NCBI RefSeq assembly: GCF_009192765.1
Contig: NZ_VOHQ01000008.1
Span: 62,001-126,000, forward strand
Source: Agriterribacter humi
GTDB lineage: Bacteria; Bacteroidota; Bacteroidia; Chitinophagales; Chitinophagaceae
Direction: 5' to 3'
DNA: 64,000 nucleotides
The notes beneath the pieces are model-generated. The model ran no database searches. It saw only the letters and a program-made list of their open reading frames with translations, and had not been told where the DNA came from. Made by a program: the position numbers and the translations under genes. Position 1 is the first letter of the stretch. Each line of letters starts with the position of its first letter. This document shows, in pieces, positions 8,512 to 16,929 of the stretch.

Positions 8512-9072
8512 ATGAAGCTGATTTTACTTTTTACATTCGTTACCCTATCCTTATCCGCTTATACACAGGTTCCATTTAACAGGAATCCCCAGCTTAATAA
8601 AACCTTATCTCCGTTTTCCAATGAACGCATAAGTCCTGAAAAAAATTTGAAGATTAACCCGATGTTTAACTGGCACCTGAACCCTTATTCCAATGCTGCC
8701 ATCAATCCAACGAGTAATGCACTGATCAATCCAAAACTGAATACAAAGGTTAATCCACACTACAACGAAATACTGAACCCCCTTAGATCATTAAGTTTAA
8801 ATCCATTGATGAATGGCAACTGGGTGGGGTATTATTTGTTCGATAAAGAAGGCAATCATACAGGTTATTATGTGTGGGGAGATCAATTGGTGATGTTGTG
8901 TTTTGATCTGAAAGGAAAGTGGACGGGTTACCTCGTCCAAACAGACAATAAAACGTACAATTGTTTTGATTTGAATGATGAATGGACGGGTATGTTTGCC
9001 TGCACCGATTCGGACAGCGGCGTTAACCTGTTCAATAAGGAAGGTGCCTGGACGGGTGAATATGCCAAATAA
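8512..9072 (+). CDS. Secreted two-repeat-type protein (NP repeats, then WTG repeats)
   Basis: 186 residues from ATG at 8512; an in-frame GTG at 8485 would add nine residues before a complete signal peptide (MKLILLFTFVTLSLSAYTQ). The mature protein has two repeat zones. Residues ~30-100 hold short units ending in I/L-N-P followed by x-x-N (INPMFN, LNPYSN, INPTSN, INPKLN, VNPHYN, LNPLRS), period about 9-10. The C-terminal half holds about four units ending in W-T/V-G (NWVGYYLF, KWTGYLVQ, EWTGMFAC, AWTGEYAK) with F-D-x-x-G/D before the Trp. I do not recognise the family. Short regular repeats suggest a beta-solenoid or small-sheet surface protein. Confidence 0.7.
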   Translation: MKLILLFTFVTLSLSAYTQVPFNRNPQLNKTLSPFSNERISPEKNLKINPMFNWHLNPYSNAAINPTSNALINPKLNTKVNPHYNEILNPLRSLSLNPLMNGNWVGYYLFDKEGNHTGYYVWGDQLVMLCFDLKGKWTGYLVQTDNKTYNCFDLNDEWTGMFACTDSDSGVNLFNKEGAWTGEYAK

Positions 9073-9245
9073 TGGATTTATATCTCATCATCCGTTTATA
9101 GTAGCGGTATGAGCTTATGCAACTTAGGATTTTGGACTGTTGATTTATGATAATTTTCTGCAAATCACGTAGTTGTGCCATTGATTGTATGGAAGGGATT
9201 GAATAATTTTGACTATTCAGTTTTTTCATCCTGTATCCCTTGACC

Positions 9246-9524
9246 ATGACAAAATATCTTAATTCACCTTTGAAAGTTACCGGCAGTTTGCTCATGCTTG
9301 CCGGCTTATTTGTTGCAATATTTACATTCGACCAGTTCCTTTTTCTGGGGTTATCTGTTTTTTCTTTGGGTGTGCTCATCCAGGTAACCGCCGGCATTCT
9401 TTTTAAATCTCCAATGAAGTCGGGTGAGAAAAGATGGGGGGAAATAGCATTGGTGTTTTTCATCCTTGCATTCTTCGGTATCTTGTTGCTGGATTATTTG
9501 GGGGTAATAAAAATAATTTTATAA
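9246..9524 (+). CDS. Small integral membrane protein
   Basis: 92 residues from ATG at 9246 (a TTG two codons earlier is possible). Three hydrophobic segments are visible: VTGSLLMLAGLFVAIFTF, FLFLGLSVFSLGVLIQV and IALVFFILAFFGILLLDYLG, joined by a short charged loop (KSPMKSGEKRWGE). I recognise no family. It is tail to tail with the GT9 gene, 9 bases apart, and has no obvious operon partner. Confidence 0.6.
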   Translation: MTKYLNSPLKVTGSLLMLAGLFVAIFTFDQFLFLGLSVFSLGVLIQVTAGILFKSPMKSGEKRWGEIALVFFILAFFGILLLDYLGVIKIIL

Positions 9525-9533
9525 GTACTGCTT

Positions 9534-10526
9534 TCAGATTTTTTCCTTTACTTTCTCAACCATTTTAGCTATATCCTGCAAATGCATGCATTTAAAATGT
9601 TTTTTGGGACAATTTTTTGTTCCAAAATTAGAGCAGGGTTGACATGGCAGGTCAGGAACAATAAAATTGCTGTGTTTTTGCAGTAACCCGCTTCCATAAT
9701 AAGGTTCCACATCCAGTTTCGGTGAAGTGCCTCCCCAAATGGCCAGTACCGGTTTTTGAAAAGCGCAGGCAATGTACTGCAAACCCGTATCGTGCGAAAT
9801 AACCAGCTTCGCCTTTCTCGCAATATCAGCCGACTCATTCAGTGAAAACTTACCACAGGCATTATATATTTTTATCGGGTCAACGCTTGCAATGGCTGTT
9901 CCCGCTTCGCTGTCTTCTTTTCCGCCAAGCAGTACAACAGGGTGTTGTATTTGCAGGCAAAGCTCCTGTAATTTATATACCGGCAGCTTTTTTGTAAAGT
10001 AAGAACCTCCTATAACAATGGCGATATAACCCATTTGATGCGACAAAGGCAATTCGGTTATTTCAACTTCTTCTTCCTGGGGTATGAAATAGTCTAATCC
10101 CTTTCCATCATCTTTTACACCCAGCGGCAGCAATGTATTAAGACTTCTTTGCGATATATGAATGCCGGGCATCGTATTGATGCCCAGTTTGGTTAACAGG
10201 AATTTTTGTGCACTGAGCTTACGGTAGCTCAGCCACTTCGTTTTCATATCTGTTTCGAGGTATATACGGAGTGTCCGCCAATTTTTATGAAGATCAATAA
10301 TATAATCATACCGCTCCCATCGTATATCCCTTATCGTTTGTTTAATATCTTTATCAAAATAATGGAACTTGTCAATGTACGGATTGGCTACTGTAACAGC
10401 TTTGAATTTTGTTTTGGTAAGGAAATGCACCTCCGCGCCCGGAATTTGTTGTTTGAGACAACGGATAGCAGGGGTAGTTAATACGATATCGCCGATGGAA
10501 GAAAAACGAATGATGAGAAATTTCAT
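9534..10526 (-). CDS. Glycosyltransferase family 9 (heptosyltransferase-like)
   Basis: 330 residues from ATG at 10526, giving the classic GT9 start MKFLIIRFSSIGDIVLTTPA; a further upstream in-frame ATG would add a hydrophilic extension and is rejected. GT-B fold, with the C-terminal donor-binding domain showing 'KLVISHDTGLQYIACAFQKPV' and 'AIWGGTSPKLDVEPY'. Cysteines near the C-terminus (LPCQPCSNFGTKNCPKKHFKC) match the ADP-heptose:LPS heptosyltransferase group. It probably adds a sugar to lipopolysaccharide or another surface glycan at the inner leaflet of the inner membrane. No other LPS gene is adjacent. Confidence 0.85.
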   Translation of the reverse strand: MKFLIIRFSSIGDIVLTTPAIRCLKQQIPGAEVHFLTKTKFKAVTVANPYIDKFHYFDKDIKQTIRDIRWERYDYIIDLHKNWRTLRIYLETDMKTKWLSYRKLSAQKFLLTKLGINTMPGIHISQRSLNTLLPLGVKDDGKGLDYFIPQEEEVEITELPLSHQMGYIAIVIGGSYFTKKLPVYKLQELCLQIQHPVVLLGGKEDSEAGTAIASVDPIKIYNACGKFSLNESADIARKAKLVISHDTGLQYIACAFQKPVLAIWGGTSPKLDVEPYYGSGLLQKHSNFIVPDLPCQPCSNFGTKNCPKKHFKCMHLQDIAKMVEKVKEKI

Positions 10527-10630
10527 GGATGCTGCGTGGTTAGTTGGTCGGTTTATTGATTGGTCCATTCGTCAGGATAACAAGCTCTTTCGGTAATTTA
10601 TAACCCAATGTGACGGCTGATAGCTGATTG

Positions 10631-11857
10631 CTACTCTTCCACATAATTCAAATCTTTACCAAAGGTTTCTTTTGTAAGTATGATAGCTGCTGTGCCAATT
10701 GCCATAATTATTATTGCCGAAATCCATCCGCCAGTATAAAAATCCGTAACATTCCGCAAACCCTGGAACAATGGAAGAATAAAAATAGCCAGCATCCCCC
10801 TTATCATATTGGGTATGGTTGTAGCCGCCGTTGCCCTTATATTGGTACCAAACTGTTCTGCACCCATAGTTACAAATATGGCCCAAAAACCGGTACCAAA
10901 GCCAAGTCCGGCACATATCCAGTACATTTGGGATGCGGATCCATTCCATTGAATGGTAAAATAAAGGATCATGAAAAAGGCTGTAATGGCATAAAAAACA
11001 TACAGCGCCTTTTTGCGGCTTTTGAACCATTGACTTACAAATCCTATTATAATGTCTCCTAATGAAATGGCAACATAAGCAAACATGATTGATTTCCCGG
11101 GGTCAATTTTTTCGGTAATTCCCATATGCTTTCCGAACTCGCTCGAAAAAGTGACCAGCACGCCAATAACGAACCAGGTGGGAAGCCCTATCAGTATTGC
11201 AATCAAATATTTCTTAAACCGCTCTGCATTGCTGAAAAACATGAGGAGATTGCCGCGTTTTACGTTCATTTTTTTTACTTCGTGAAACATACCTGATTCA
11301 AAAACAGAAATGCGCAGCAAAAGCAATAAAAGCCCTAAACCACCGCCAATAAAATAGCAGGTTCGCCAGTGAAAATTTTCCTTAACAAAAAATGCGACTA
11401 CAGCACCCGTTAAACCAAGCCCTGCTACCATTGAAGTAGCAATGCCCCTTTTTTCTTTAGAAGTGAGCTCCGATACCAAGGTAATACCTGCACCCAATTC
11501 TCCGGCTAATCCTAAACCGGCAATAAAGCGTATGCATTTGTATTGGTCTACCGTTTGTACAAAGCCGTTAGCGATATTGGCTATGGAATATAAAATGATG
11601 GACCCAAACAGCACACTTATCCTTCCTTTTTTATCGCCCATTACGCCCCATATAATACCGCCAAGCAGCAGCCCCCACATCTGCCATTGCAAAATTGTTT
11701 CGCCATCGGTTAACAAGGCCGCTTCGTTAAGCCCCAGGTCCTTTAAGCTTTCTATCCGGATGATGCCAAAAAGAAGGAGATCGTATATATCAACAAAATA
11801 ACCCAAAGCCGCTACTATTACGGCAATATTAAAGACAGCGTTTTTTGGTTGGGTCAT
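10631..11857 (-). CDS. MFS transporter, metabolite/H+ symporter type
   Basis: 408 residues, about 12 membrane segments. MFS landmarks are 'GVMGDKKGRISVLFGSI' (motif A between TM2 and TM3), 'RFIAGLGLAGELGAGITLV' (TM4, motif B with Arg) and a central charged loop 'HEVKKMNVKRGN'. TM1 begins unusually near residue 10 and contains 'YFVDIYDLLLFGII', similar to the MHS (metabolite:H+) and sugar symporter groups. The substrate is unknown. The gene lies 13 bases downstream of the DedA gene and on the same strand, so it may be its operon partner. Confidence 0.83.
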   Translation of the reverse strand: MTQPKNAVFNIAVIVAALGYFVDIYDLLLFGIIRIESLKDLGLNEAALLTDGETILQWQMWGLLLGGIIWGVMGDKKGRISVLFGSIILYSIANIANGFVQTVDQYKCIRFIAGLGLAGELGAGITLVSELTSKEKRGIATSMVAGLGLTGAVVAFFVKENFHWRTCYFIGGGLGLLLLLLRISVFESGMFHEVKKMNVKRGNLLMFFSNAERFKKYLIAILIGLPTWFVIGVLVTFSSEFGKHMGITEKIDPGKSIMFAYVAISLGDIIIGFVSQWFKSRKKALYVFYAITAFFMILYFTIQWNGSASQMYWICAGLGFGTGFWAIFVTMGAEQFGTNIRATAATTIPNMIRGMLAIFILPLFQGLRNVTDFYTGGWISAIIIMAIGTAAIILTKETFGKDLNYVEE

Positions 11858-11870
11858 GGGGGTGTTGTAT

Positions 11871-12866
11871 TTATGCTGTTGTTTTTTTGGTTTTTTTGCC
11901 GGATAGTAGTTTCCAGGCTACAGGTAAAGTGGTTACCACTACAATAATAATAATGATCATTTCAAGATGATCTCTTAACTCAAAACCAAATTGTTTTCTT
12001 ACCCATATCTGCAAAAAATGCCCTGCGAATATCATGCTAACAACCCATGCCACACAACCCACTATATTATAAAACATGAATTTCTTTCGGTCCATCTGAA
12101 CAATACCCGCTACAATAGGCGCAAAAGTTCGTATGATGGGTAAAAACCGTGCAAATATGATGGCGCCACCACCGTGTTTTTCATAAAAATCATGTGCGTC
12201 ATTGAGGTATTTTCTTTTAAAAAGAAAGCGGTCTTTCCAATTATACATCGCAGGGCCTATTCTTCTTCCAAACCAATAACCCACCATGTTGCCGATAACG
12301 CCTGCCAGGGAAATAAGCGCTGTCATCAGCAAAAGGTCTATCCATTCATTCCGGATATGTCCAACACCAAACGTTTTAAAAAATTCATGCATCAGGCTGC
12401 TGCTGTATATTCCTGCAACAAAAAGCAAACTGTCGCCCGGAAGAAAAAAGCCTACGAATAAACCTGTTTCTGCAAACACGATAAACAATAACAGCCAAAG
12501 TCCCCCATTGATAATGTAAAACATAGGATTCATCAAATCCTTCCATGAAAAATCTTTATGAAGCGTAATTGTTTTTTTTTCTTTGAGAGCGGTGGCGGAA
12601 GAAGCGATATTGCTGTAACCGCTATGACTGATCACTACAGAGTCGGAGGGCGTTACCTTAATGGTAAAGAAGCCATTTTCATCGGCAAAATAATCTGTTG
12701 TTTTGCCAGCGTTGGTAATGGTGATATTATTCAGGGTTTCTTCATATTGATTGAGGAACTGGAGCCTGATATCCTCTTCCTGTGCAAATACCGAAAAGCT
12801 CACTATAAAGCAGATAGCCGTACCAATAATTCTTTTGAACATACTTGTGTTTTGAAGTTTTTCCAT
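11871..12866 (-). CDS. DedA-family membrane protein with exported carboxypeptidase-regulatory-like N-domain
   Basis: 331 residues. The N-terminus is a signal peptide (MFKRIIGTAICFIVSFSVFA; start could be ATG at 12842 instead of 12866). A ~75-residue beta domain follows (NITITNAGKTTDYFADENGF... VISHSGYSNI) that looks like the CarboxypepD_reg/TonB-plug-leader sandwich. Then comes a complete DedA/SNARE-associated domain: 'FVGFFLPGDSLLFVAGIY', 'GNMVGYWFGRRIGP', 'FYEKHGGGAIIFARFLPIIRTFAPIVAG'. DedA proteins are scramblase-like lipid carriers for undecaprenyl phosphate or phospholipids. The added periplasmic domain is unusual and should fold outside the cytoplasm before TM1. Upstream of the MFS gene, probably cotranscribed. 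Confidence 0.82.
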   Translation of the reverse strand: MEKLQNTSMFKRIIGTAICFIVSFSVFAQEEDIRLQFLNQYEETLNNITITNAGKTTDYFADENGFFTIKVTPSDSVVISHSGYSNIASSATALKEKKTITLHKDFSWKDLMNPMFYIINGGLWLLLFIVFAETGLFVGFFLPGDSLLFVAGIYSSSLMHEFFKTFGVGHIRNEWIDLLLMTALISLAGVIGNMVGYWFGRRIGPAMYNWKDRFLFKRKYLNDAHDFYEKHGGGAIIFARFLPIIRTFAPIVAGIVQMDRKKFMFYNIVGCVAWVVSMIFAGHFLQIWVRKQFGFELRDHLEMIIIIIVVVTTLPVAWKLLSGKKTKKTTA

Positions 12867-12958
12867 TTCGGTGGCAAAATTGCAGTATCTGCCGAAATAA
12901 ATTGCTGATTTTTGTAAGCTTTCTTAAAGGAATGCTAAAAGAAAAGGTTAAATTTCTT

Positions 12959-14335
12959 TTAATCCGGCTGAAATGCCATTGCTTTATTATCGTCAAATTC
13001 ACCTTCCCATCGTGCAACCACACAACTGGCCAATGTATTTCCAATTACGTTTACAGAGGTGCGTGCCATATCCATGAGCTCGTCAATACCATATATAGCC
13101 ATAATGGGCCATAGTGGAAAACCAAAAGTTGAAGCTGTAGCAATGAGGATCACCAAAGATGCTCTTGGCACGGCCGCCACTCCTTTGCTTGTGAGCATTA
13201 GCGAAAAGCCAATTATTAGTTGTTCTCCGATAGATAAATGAAGCCCTGCCGCCTGGGCTACGAACACCGACGCCAGGGAGAGGTATAAAGTTGTACCATC
13301 TAAATTAAAAGTATATCCTGTGGGTATAACAAAGGATACAATTTTTCGTGGTACACCAAATTTTTCCATGTTTTCCATGGCTATTGGAAGTGCCGAATCG
13401 GAGCTGGTAGTGGCAAAAGCAATGGAAACGGGTTCTTTTATGGCCTGGATAAACTTTTTAACGGGAATTTTTATGAATAATAAGATTGGTAAAAGTATAA
13501 ACAGCAAAAATGCGAATAGTGCTAAATATAATGTAAGCAGCAGCAGCAGCAGGTTTTTCAGGATGTCGAGGCCTAAATGCCCAACGGTTACCGAAATAGC
13601 GGCTCCTACGCCAAAAGGAGCAAAATACATAATGATATTAACAAACTTAAACATGGCTTCAGCCAGGCTTTCCGAAAATTCCAGCATAGGTTTTTTTCGG
13701 TTTGGGGCCAGTTTGGCAAGGGCGATTCCAAACAGCACGCTAAATACCACAATAGGCAATACATTGCCTTCGTAAATAGATTTTATAATATTTTCAGGGA
13801 AAATGTCTACAATATGATCCTGCCAGGTCTTTTCTATTGCAACGGGTAATTCTTTCAGTAAAGCGGGTGGTACCTGTATGCCCACACCGGCTTTTGTAAT
13901 ATTTATAAACAGCAGTCCGATAATTAACGCGAATGTTGTAACAACCTCAAAGTATAAGAGCGATTTCCAGCCCATTCGCCCCACTTGTTTGAGGTTGGAA
14001 TGGCTGGCAATGCCTACCACTAACGTAGAAAACAATAAAGGCGCTACAATGGTTTTTACAAGGCGCAAGAATATTGTACTTAGAAAACGCAGATGCTGTG
14101 AGAAGGCAGGAAAGTCCAGGCCTATTTCCACTCCGATAGCCATGGCAACAAATATCCAGGTAGTAAGCGATTTTTTAAACCAGGCATATAATACAAGGCT
14201 TCCAATCAAAAGCCACCTGCTGATAAATAATACGTTGTCCGGAATTGTTACCCAGTGTTCCAAATGAATAAGATGTAAAACAGCAATAATGGTGAAGAGG
14301 GATAGCGCCAATAATCCTGAACTGCGTTTATTCAT
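12959..14335 (-). CDS. Dicarboxylate/glutamate:cation symporter (DAACS)
   Basis: 458 residues with an extra N-terminal three-helix lead. The core is a DAACS carrier (GltP/DctA type): 'FLRLVKTIVAPLLFSTLVVGIA', the HP1 serine-rich loop 'SIAFATTSSDSALPIAMENM', TM7 'PTGYTFNLDGTTLYLSLASVF' with the NMDGT-like motif as NLDGT, and HP2 'LTSKGVAAVPRASLVILIAT'. TM8 'DELMDMARTSVNVIGNTLASCV' carries the substrate Arg and the D/N sodium ligands. It takes up aspartate, glutamate or C4-dicarboxylates with Na+ or H+. A lone gene. Confidence 0.9.
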   Translation of the reverse strand: MNKRSSGLLALSLFTIIAVLHLIHLEHWVTIPDNVLFISRWLLIGSLVLYAWFKKSLTTWIFVAMAIGVEIGLDFPAFSQHLRFLSTIFLRLVKTIVAPLLFSTLVVGIASHSNLKQVGRMGWKSLLYFEVVTTFALIIGLLFINITKAGVGIQVPPALLKELPVAIEKTWQDHIVDIFPENIIKSIYEGNVLPIVVFSVLFGIALAKLAPNRKKPMLEFSESLAEAMFKFVNIIMYFAPFGVGAAISVTVGHLGLDILKNLLLLLLTLYLALFAFLLFILLPILLFIKIPVKKFIQAIKEPVSIAFATTSSDSALPIAMENMEKFGVPRKIVSFVIPTGYTFNLDGTTLYLSLASVFVAQAAGLHLSIGEQLIIGFSLMLTSKGVAAVPRASLVILIATASTFGFPLWPIMAIYGIDELMDMARTSVNVIGNTLASCVVARWEGEFDDNKAMAFQPD

Positions 14336-14519
14336 ATAATACTAAACGGGTGTAAATTTCAAAACTAACAGAAAGTTTACGGTTAATGAAAAAGAAATCA
14401 TTTTTTTTGAACAGGCGGATATAAAATCGTTTAAGTTTCCCTTTGTTTGGGGAGAAATCACTACTTTTCAATCTCATTTTTGAAATACCTGTAAAATTAA
14501 CTTAAATACCACTGATGCT

Positions 14520-16163
14520 ATGAGCTTATTTGTAAAGAAACCCATTGCAGGATTAATTGCTGAAGCCCAGGAAACAGGCCCGGAAAGCTTAAAAAGAACA
14601 TTGGGCCCATGGGCGTTGGTAGCATTAGGTATTGGAGCTATTATAGGCGCCGGCTTATTTTCTATTACAGGTATTGCAGCAGCTAACCAGGCTGGTCCGG
14701 CTATTACCATCTCATTTATTGTAGCAGCATTGGGCTGTGCTTTTGCGGGATTATGCTATGCAGAGTTTGCATCAATGATACCGGTAGCCGGTAGTGCATA
14801 CACCTATAGTTATGCTACCATGGGCGAGTTTATCGCCTGGATTATAGGATGGGATCTTGTATTGGAGTATGCCGTTGGCGCGGCAACTGTAAGTATTAGC
14901 TGGAGCAGGTATCTGGCTAAATTTTTAGAAGGATTTGATATTGTTTTACCTGTTTCATTAACCGCAGGACCGTGGGATGGGGGATTGATTAACCTTCCGG
15001 CTGTGCTGATAGTGATTTTGGTGAGCTTGCTGCTGATAAGAGGAACACAGGAAAGCGCCTGGGTTAATACTGCTATTGTAGCGCTTAAAGTTGGAGTAGT
15101 GCTGGTTTTTATTGTTTTAGGCTGGCAATACATCAATAAAGAAAATTATGTTCCTTATATTCCTGACAATACGGGCAATTTTGGCGAATTTGGTTTTAGC
15201 GGGGTAATACGGGCGGCCGCAGTGGTGTTTTTCGCATACATTGGTTTCGATGCTGTGAGTACAGCAGCGCAGGAAGCGAAAAATCCCAAAAAGGATATGC
15301 CCATAGGTATTTTGGGTTCACTGGCTATTTGTACCGTATTGTATATACTTTTTGCCCATGTAATGACCGGTGTTACCAGTTATACCTCTTTCAGAGGACA
15401 GGATGGTATTGCCCCTGTAGCTGTAGCTATTGACCACATGGGGAAACCTGATAGTACAGGATTAATTCACCCGGATTATCCCTGGCTGAACCGTGCTATC
15501 ATATTAGCCATCCTGGGTGGATATGCTTCTGTTATATTGGTTATGTTAATGGGACAAAGCCGTGTATTTTATAGTATGAGCAAGGATGGCTTATTACCTA
15601 AAGTATTTTCCAATGTGCATCCTAAATTTAAGACGCCTGCCAAAAGCAATTTGATGTTTATGCTGCTGGTGAGTTTGTTCGCCGCTTTTGTGCCTGCAAG
15701 GGTAGTAGGCGAAATGACCAGCATTGGAACTTTGTTCGCATTTATATTGGTATGTATTGGAATATGGGTAATGCGTGTAAAAATGCCGGATGCTCCAAGG
15801 GGATTTAAAACGCCACTGGTTCCTCTTGTGCCGATTTTAGGTATTGTTACCTGCTTTTTTATGATGGCATTCCTTCCATTAGATACCTGGATCCGTTTAA
15901 TTGTATGGATGATCATAGGTTTTGATATTTACCTGTGGTATGGTGTTTACCATAGCAAGCTTTCGGGCGGGCAAGCTCAAACCCTAAAGCAGGGCAATAA
16001 AGTCGTGGGGTATTGCGGGTTGTCTTTATCGGTGAGCTTAATTGTAATAGCTTTTATACATCATAGTGTTACAGGCGGGGCGGATATTTTTATTTTCTAT
16101 TTTTCACTCATTTTTGCCGCTCTCCATGCCATATTATATATACTCAGAATAATGAAAAAATGA
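14520..16163 (+). CDS. APC-superfamily amino-acid permease (cationic amino acid transporter type)
   Basis: 547 residues, 12-14 membrane segments. The N-terminus begins MSLFVKKPIAGLIAEAQ and 'LKRTLGPWALVALGIGAIIG', the TM1 motif GIGAIIGAGLF of the CAT/YfnA subgroup, followed by 'AGLCYAEFASMIPVAGSAY' (TM2-3) and 'FFAYIGFDAVSTAAQEAKNPKKDMP' region (conserved after TM6). The C-terminal extra helices are typical of the CAT subgroup. Probably imports or exchanges amino acids across the inner membrane; the substrate is not determined. Single gene with a strong terminator. Confidence 0.9.
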   Translation: MSLFVKKPIAGLIAEAQETGPESLKRTLGPWALVALGIGAIIGAGLFSITGIAAANQAGPAITISFIVAALGCAFAGLCYAEFASMIPVAGSAYTYSYATMGEFIAWIIGWDLVLEYAVGAATVSISWSRYLAKFLEGFDIVLPVSLTAGPWDGGLINLPAVLIVILVSLLLIRGTQESAWVNTAIVALKVGVVLVFIVLGWQYINKENYVPYIPDNTGNFGEFGFSGVIRAAAVVFFAYIGFDAVSTAAQEAKNPKKDMPIGILGSLAICTVLYILFAHVMTGVTSYTSFRGQDGIAPVAVAIDHMGKPDSTGLIHPDYPWLNRAIILAILGGYASVILVMLMGQSRVFYSMSKDGLLPKVFSNVHPKFKTPAKSNLMFMLLVSLFAAFVPARVVGEMTSIGTLFAFILVCIGIWVMRVKMPDAPRGFKTPLVPLVPILGIVTCFFMMAFLPLDTWIRLIVWMIIGFDIYLWYGVYHSKLSGGQAQTLKQGNKVVGYCGLSLSVSLIVIAFIHHSVTGGADIFIFYFSLIFAALHAILYILRIMKK

Positions 16164-16183
16164 TCGCGATAATTTTGTGCTAC

Positions 16184-16215
16184 AACCGCTTCCTTACGGG
16201 AGGCGGTTTTTTTGT
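16184..16215 (+). terminator. Intrinsic terminator after the APC permease
   Basis: AACCGCTTCC, loop TTACG, GGAGGCGGTT, then a run of T. Nine to ten paired bases (one G-T wobble) and a T-tract; 20 bases after the stop codon. Confidence 0.88.
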
Positions 16216-16239
16216 GTTAATAGTTTAAATGAAACTCAT

Positions 16240-16335
16240 TTATTCTTTACACGGCACTTCTGTTAATACAATATTGCTGTCAAATTGAAGCGATGATCTA
16301 TCCTTAAAAGCCATATTGCTATTATTTTCCTCCAT
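16240..16335 (-). CDS. Possible 31-residue peptide upstream-reading on the minus strand
   Basis: ATG at 16335 to TAA at 16240 reads MEENNSNMAFKDRSSL and onward to VPCKE. Composition is protein-like and an ATGGAGG context is present, but there is no recognised family and the frame is short enough to arise by chance. It lies between the cdd gene and the APC terminator. A comparison of this spacer in related genomes would decide. Confidence 0.22.
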   Translation of the reverse strand: MEENNSNMAFKDRSSLQFDSNIVLTEVPCKE

Positions 16336-16337
16336 AA

Positions 16338-16374
16338 GGTGAGTAGTGGATAGTGGATAGTGCGTGGTGAGAAG
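16338..16374. repeat. Simple near-tandem intergenic repeat (GTGGATAGTGGATAGT)
   Basis: A stretch of imperfect 8-9 base words based on GTGGATA/GTGAG immediately after the cdd stop. The inverse-complement type of word (CCACTAATCACT) recurs at 20505-20550. It belongs to the low-complexity spacer sequence that recurs across this window. Confidence 0.5.
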
Positions 16375-16863
16375 TTAAGTCATATCTGATCCTGAAAAAT
16401 ATAAAGGGAGCAGGACTTTTGCATCGTCAATAACAAATATCTCCCCTTCCATTCCACCCAATAATAAGCGGATGGGTTGCTGCTGACGCAGTTCGTATTC
16501 CAGCAGGCTTTGCCTGCAAATACCACATGGCGCCAGAGGACGTTCACTTTTACCATTGTTTTTATTGAAATAGCTGATGGCGATAGTAAGCAATGGTATG
16601 CCTGGGTATAAGGAAGCAGCTGCGGACAATAGCACCCTTTCGGCACATATTCCCGCCGGGAAGGATGCATTTTCCTGGTTGGTTCCCGTAATCGTTTTTC
16701 CGTTTTGTAATACAGCAGCAGCACCTACAAAGAACCGGGAATAAGGTGCATAAGCAAGTTGGGTTACTTCCCTGGCTTTTTTAAATAGCTCCTGGTCGGC
16801 TTCGGGCAGCAACTCAACAGCATTCAATACTTCGTAAGAAAAAGAAATCTGCTCTTTTTTCAA
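16375..16863 (-). CDS. cdd: Cytidine deaminase
   Basis: 162 residues, hydrolysing cytidine/deoxycytidine to uridine in pyrimidine salvage. Zinc site residues are visible: 'SFPAGICAERVLLSAA' (C-A-E, with the catalytic Glu) and 'LAPCGICRQSLLEY' (P-C-x-x-C). Upstream are 'YAPYSRFFVGAA' and 'GTNQENASFPAG', the substrate loop. The start is TTG at 16863: reading back in frame, a stop is reached eleven codons upstream with no ATG. Length suits the homotetrameric class with a slightly long N-terminus. Single gene. Confidence 0.9.
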   Translation of the reverse strand: MKKEQISFSYEVLNAVELLPEADQELFKKAREVTQLAYAPYSRFFVGAAAVLQNGKTITGTNQENASFPAGICAERVLLSAAASLYPGIPLLTIAISYFNKNNGKSERPLAPCGICRQSLLEYELRQQQPIRLLLGGMEGEIFVIDDAKVLLPLYFSGSDMT

Positions 16864-16929
16864 CTGAAGAGTTTTTTGGTTAGATGATTCAGGTTAAAGG
16901 TTCATGCACTGATCACCTGTCACTTACTA

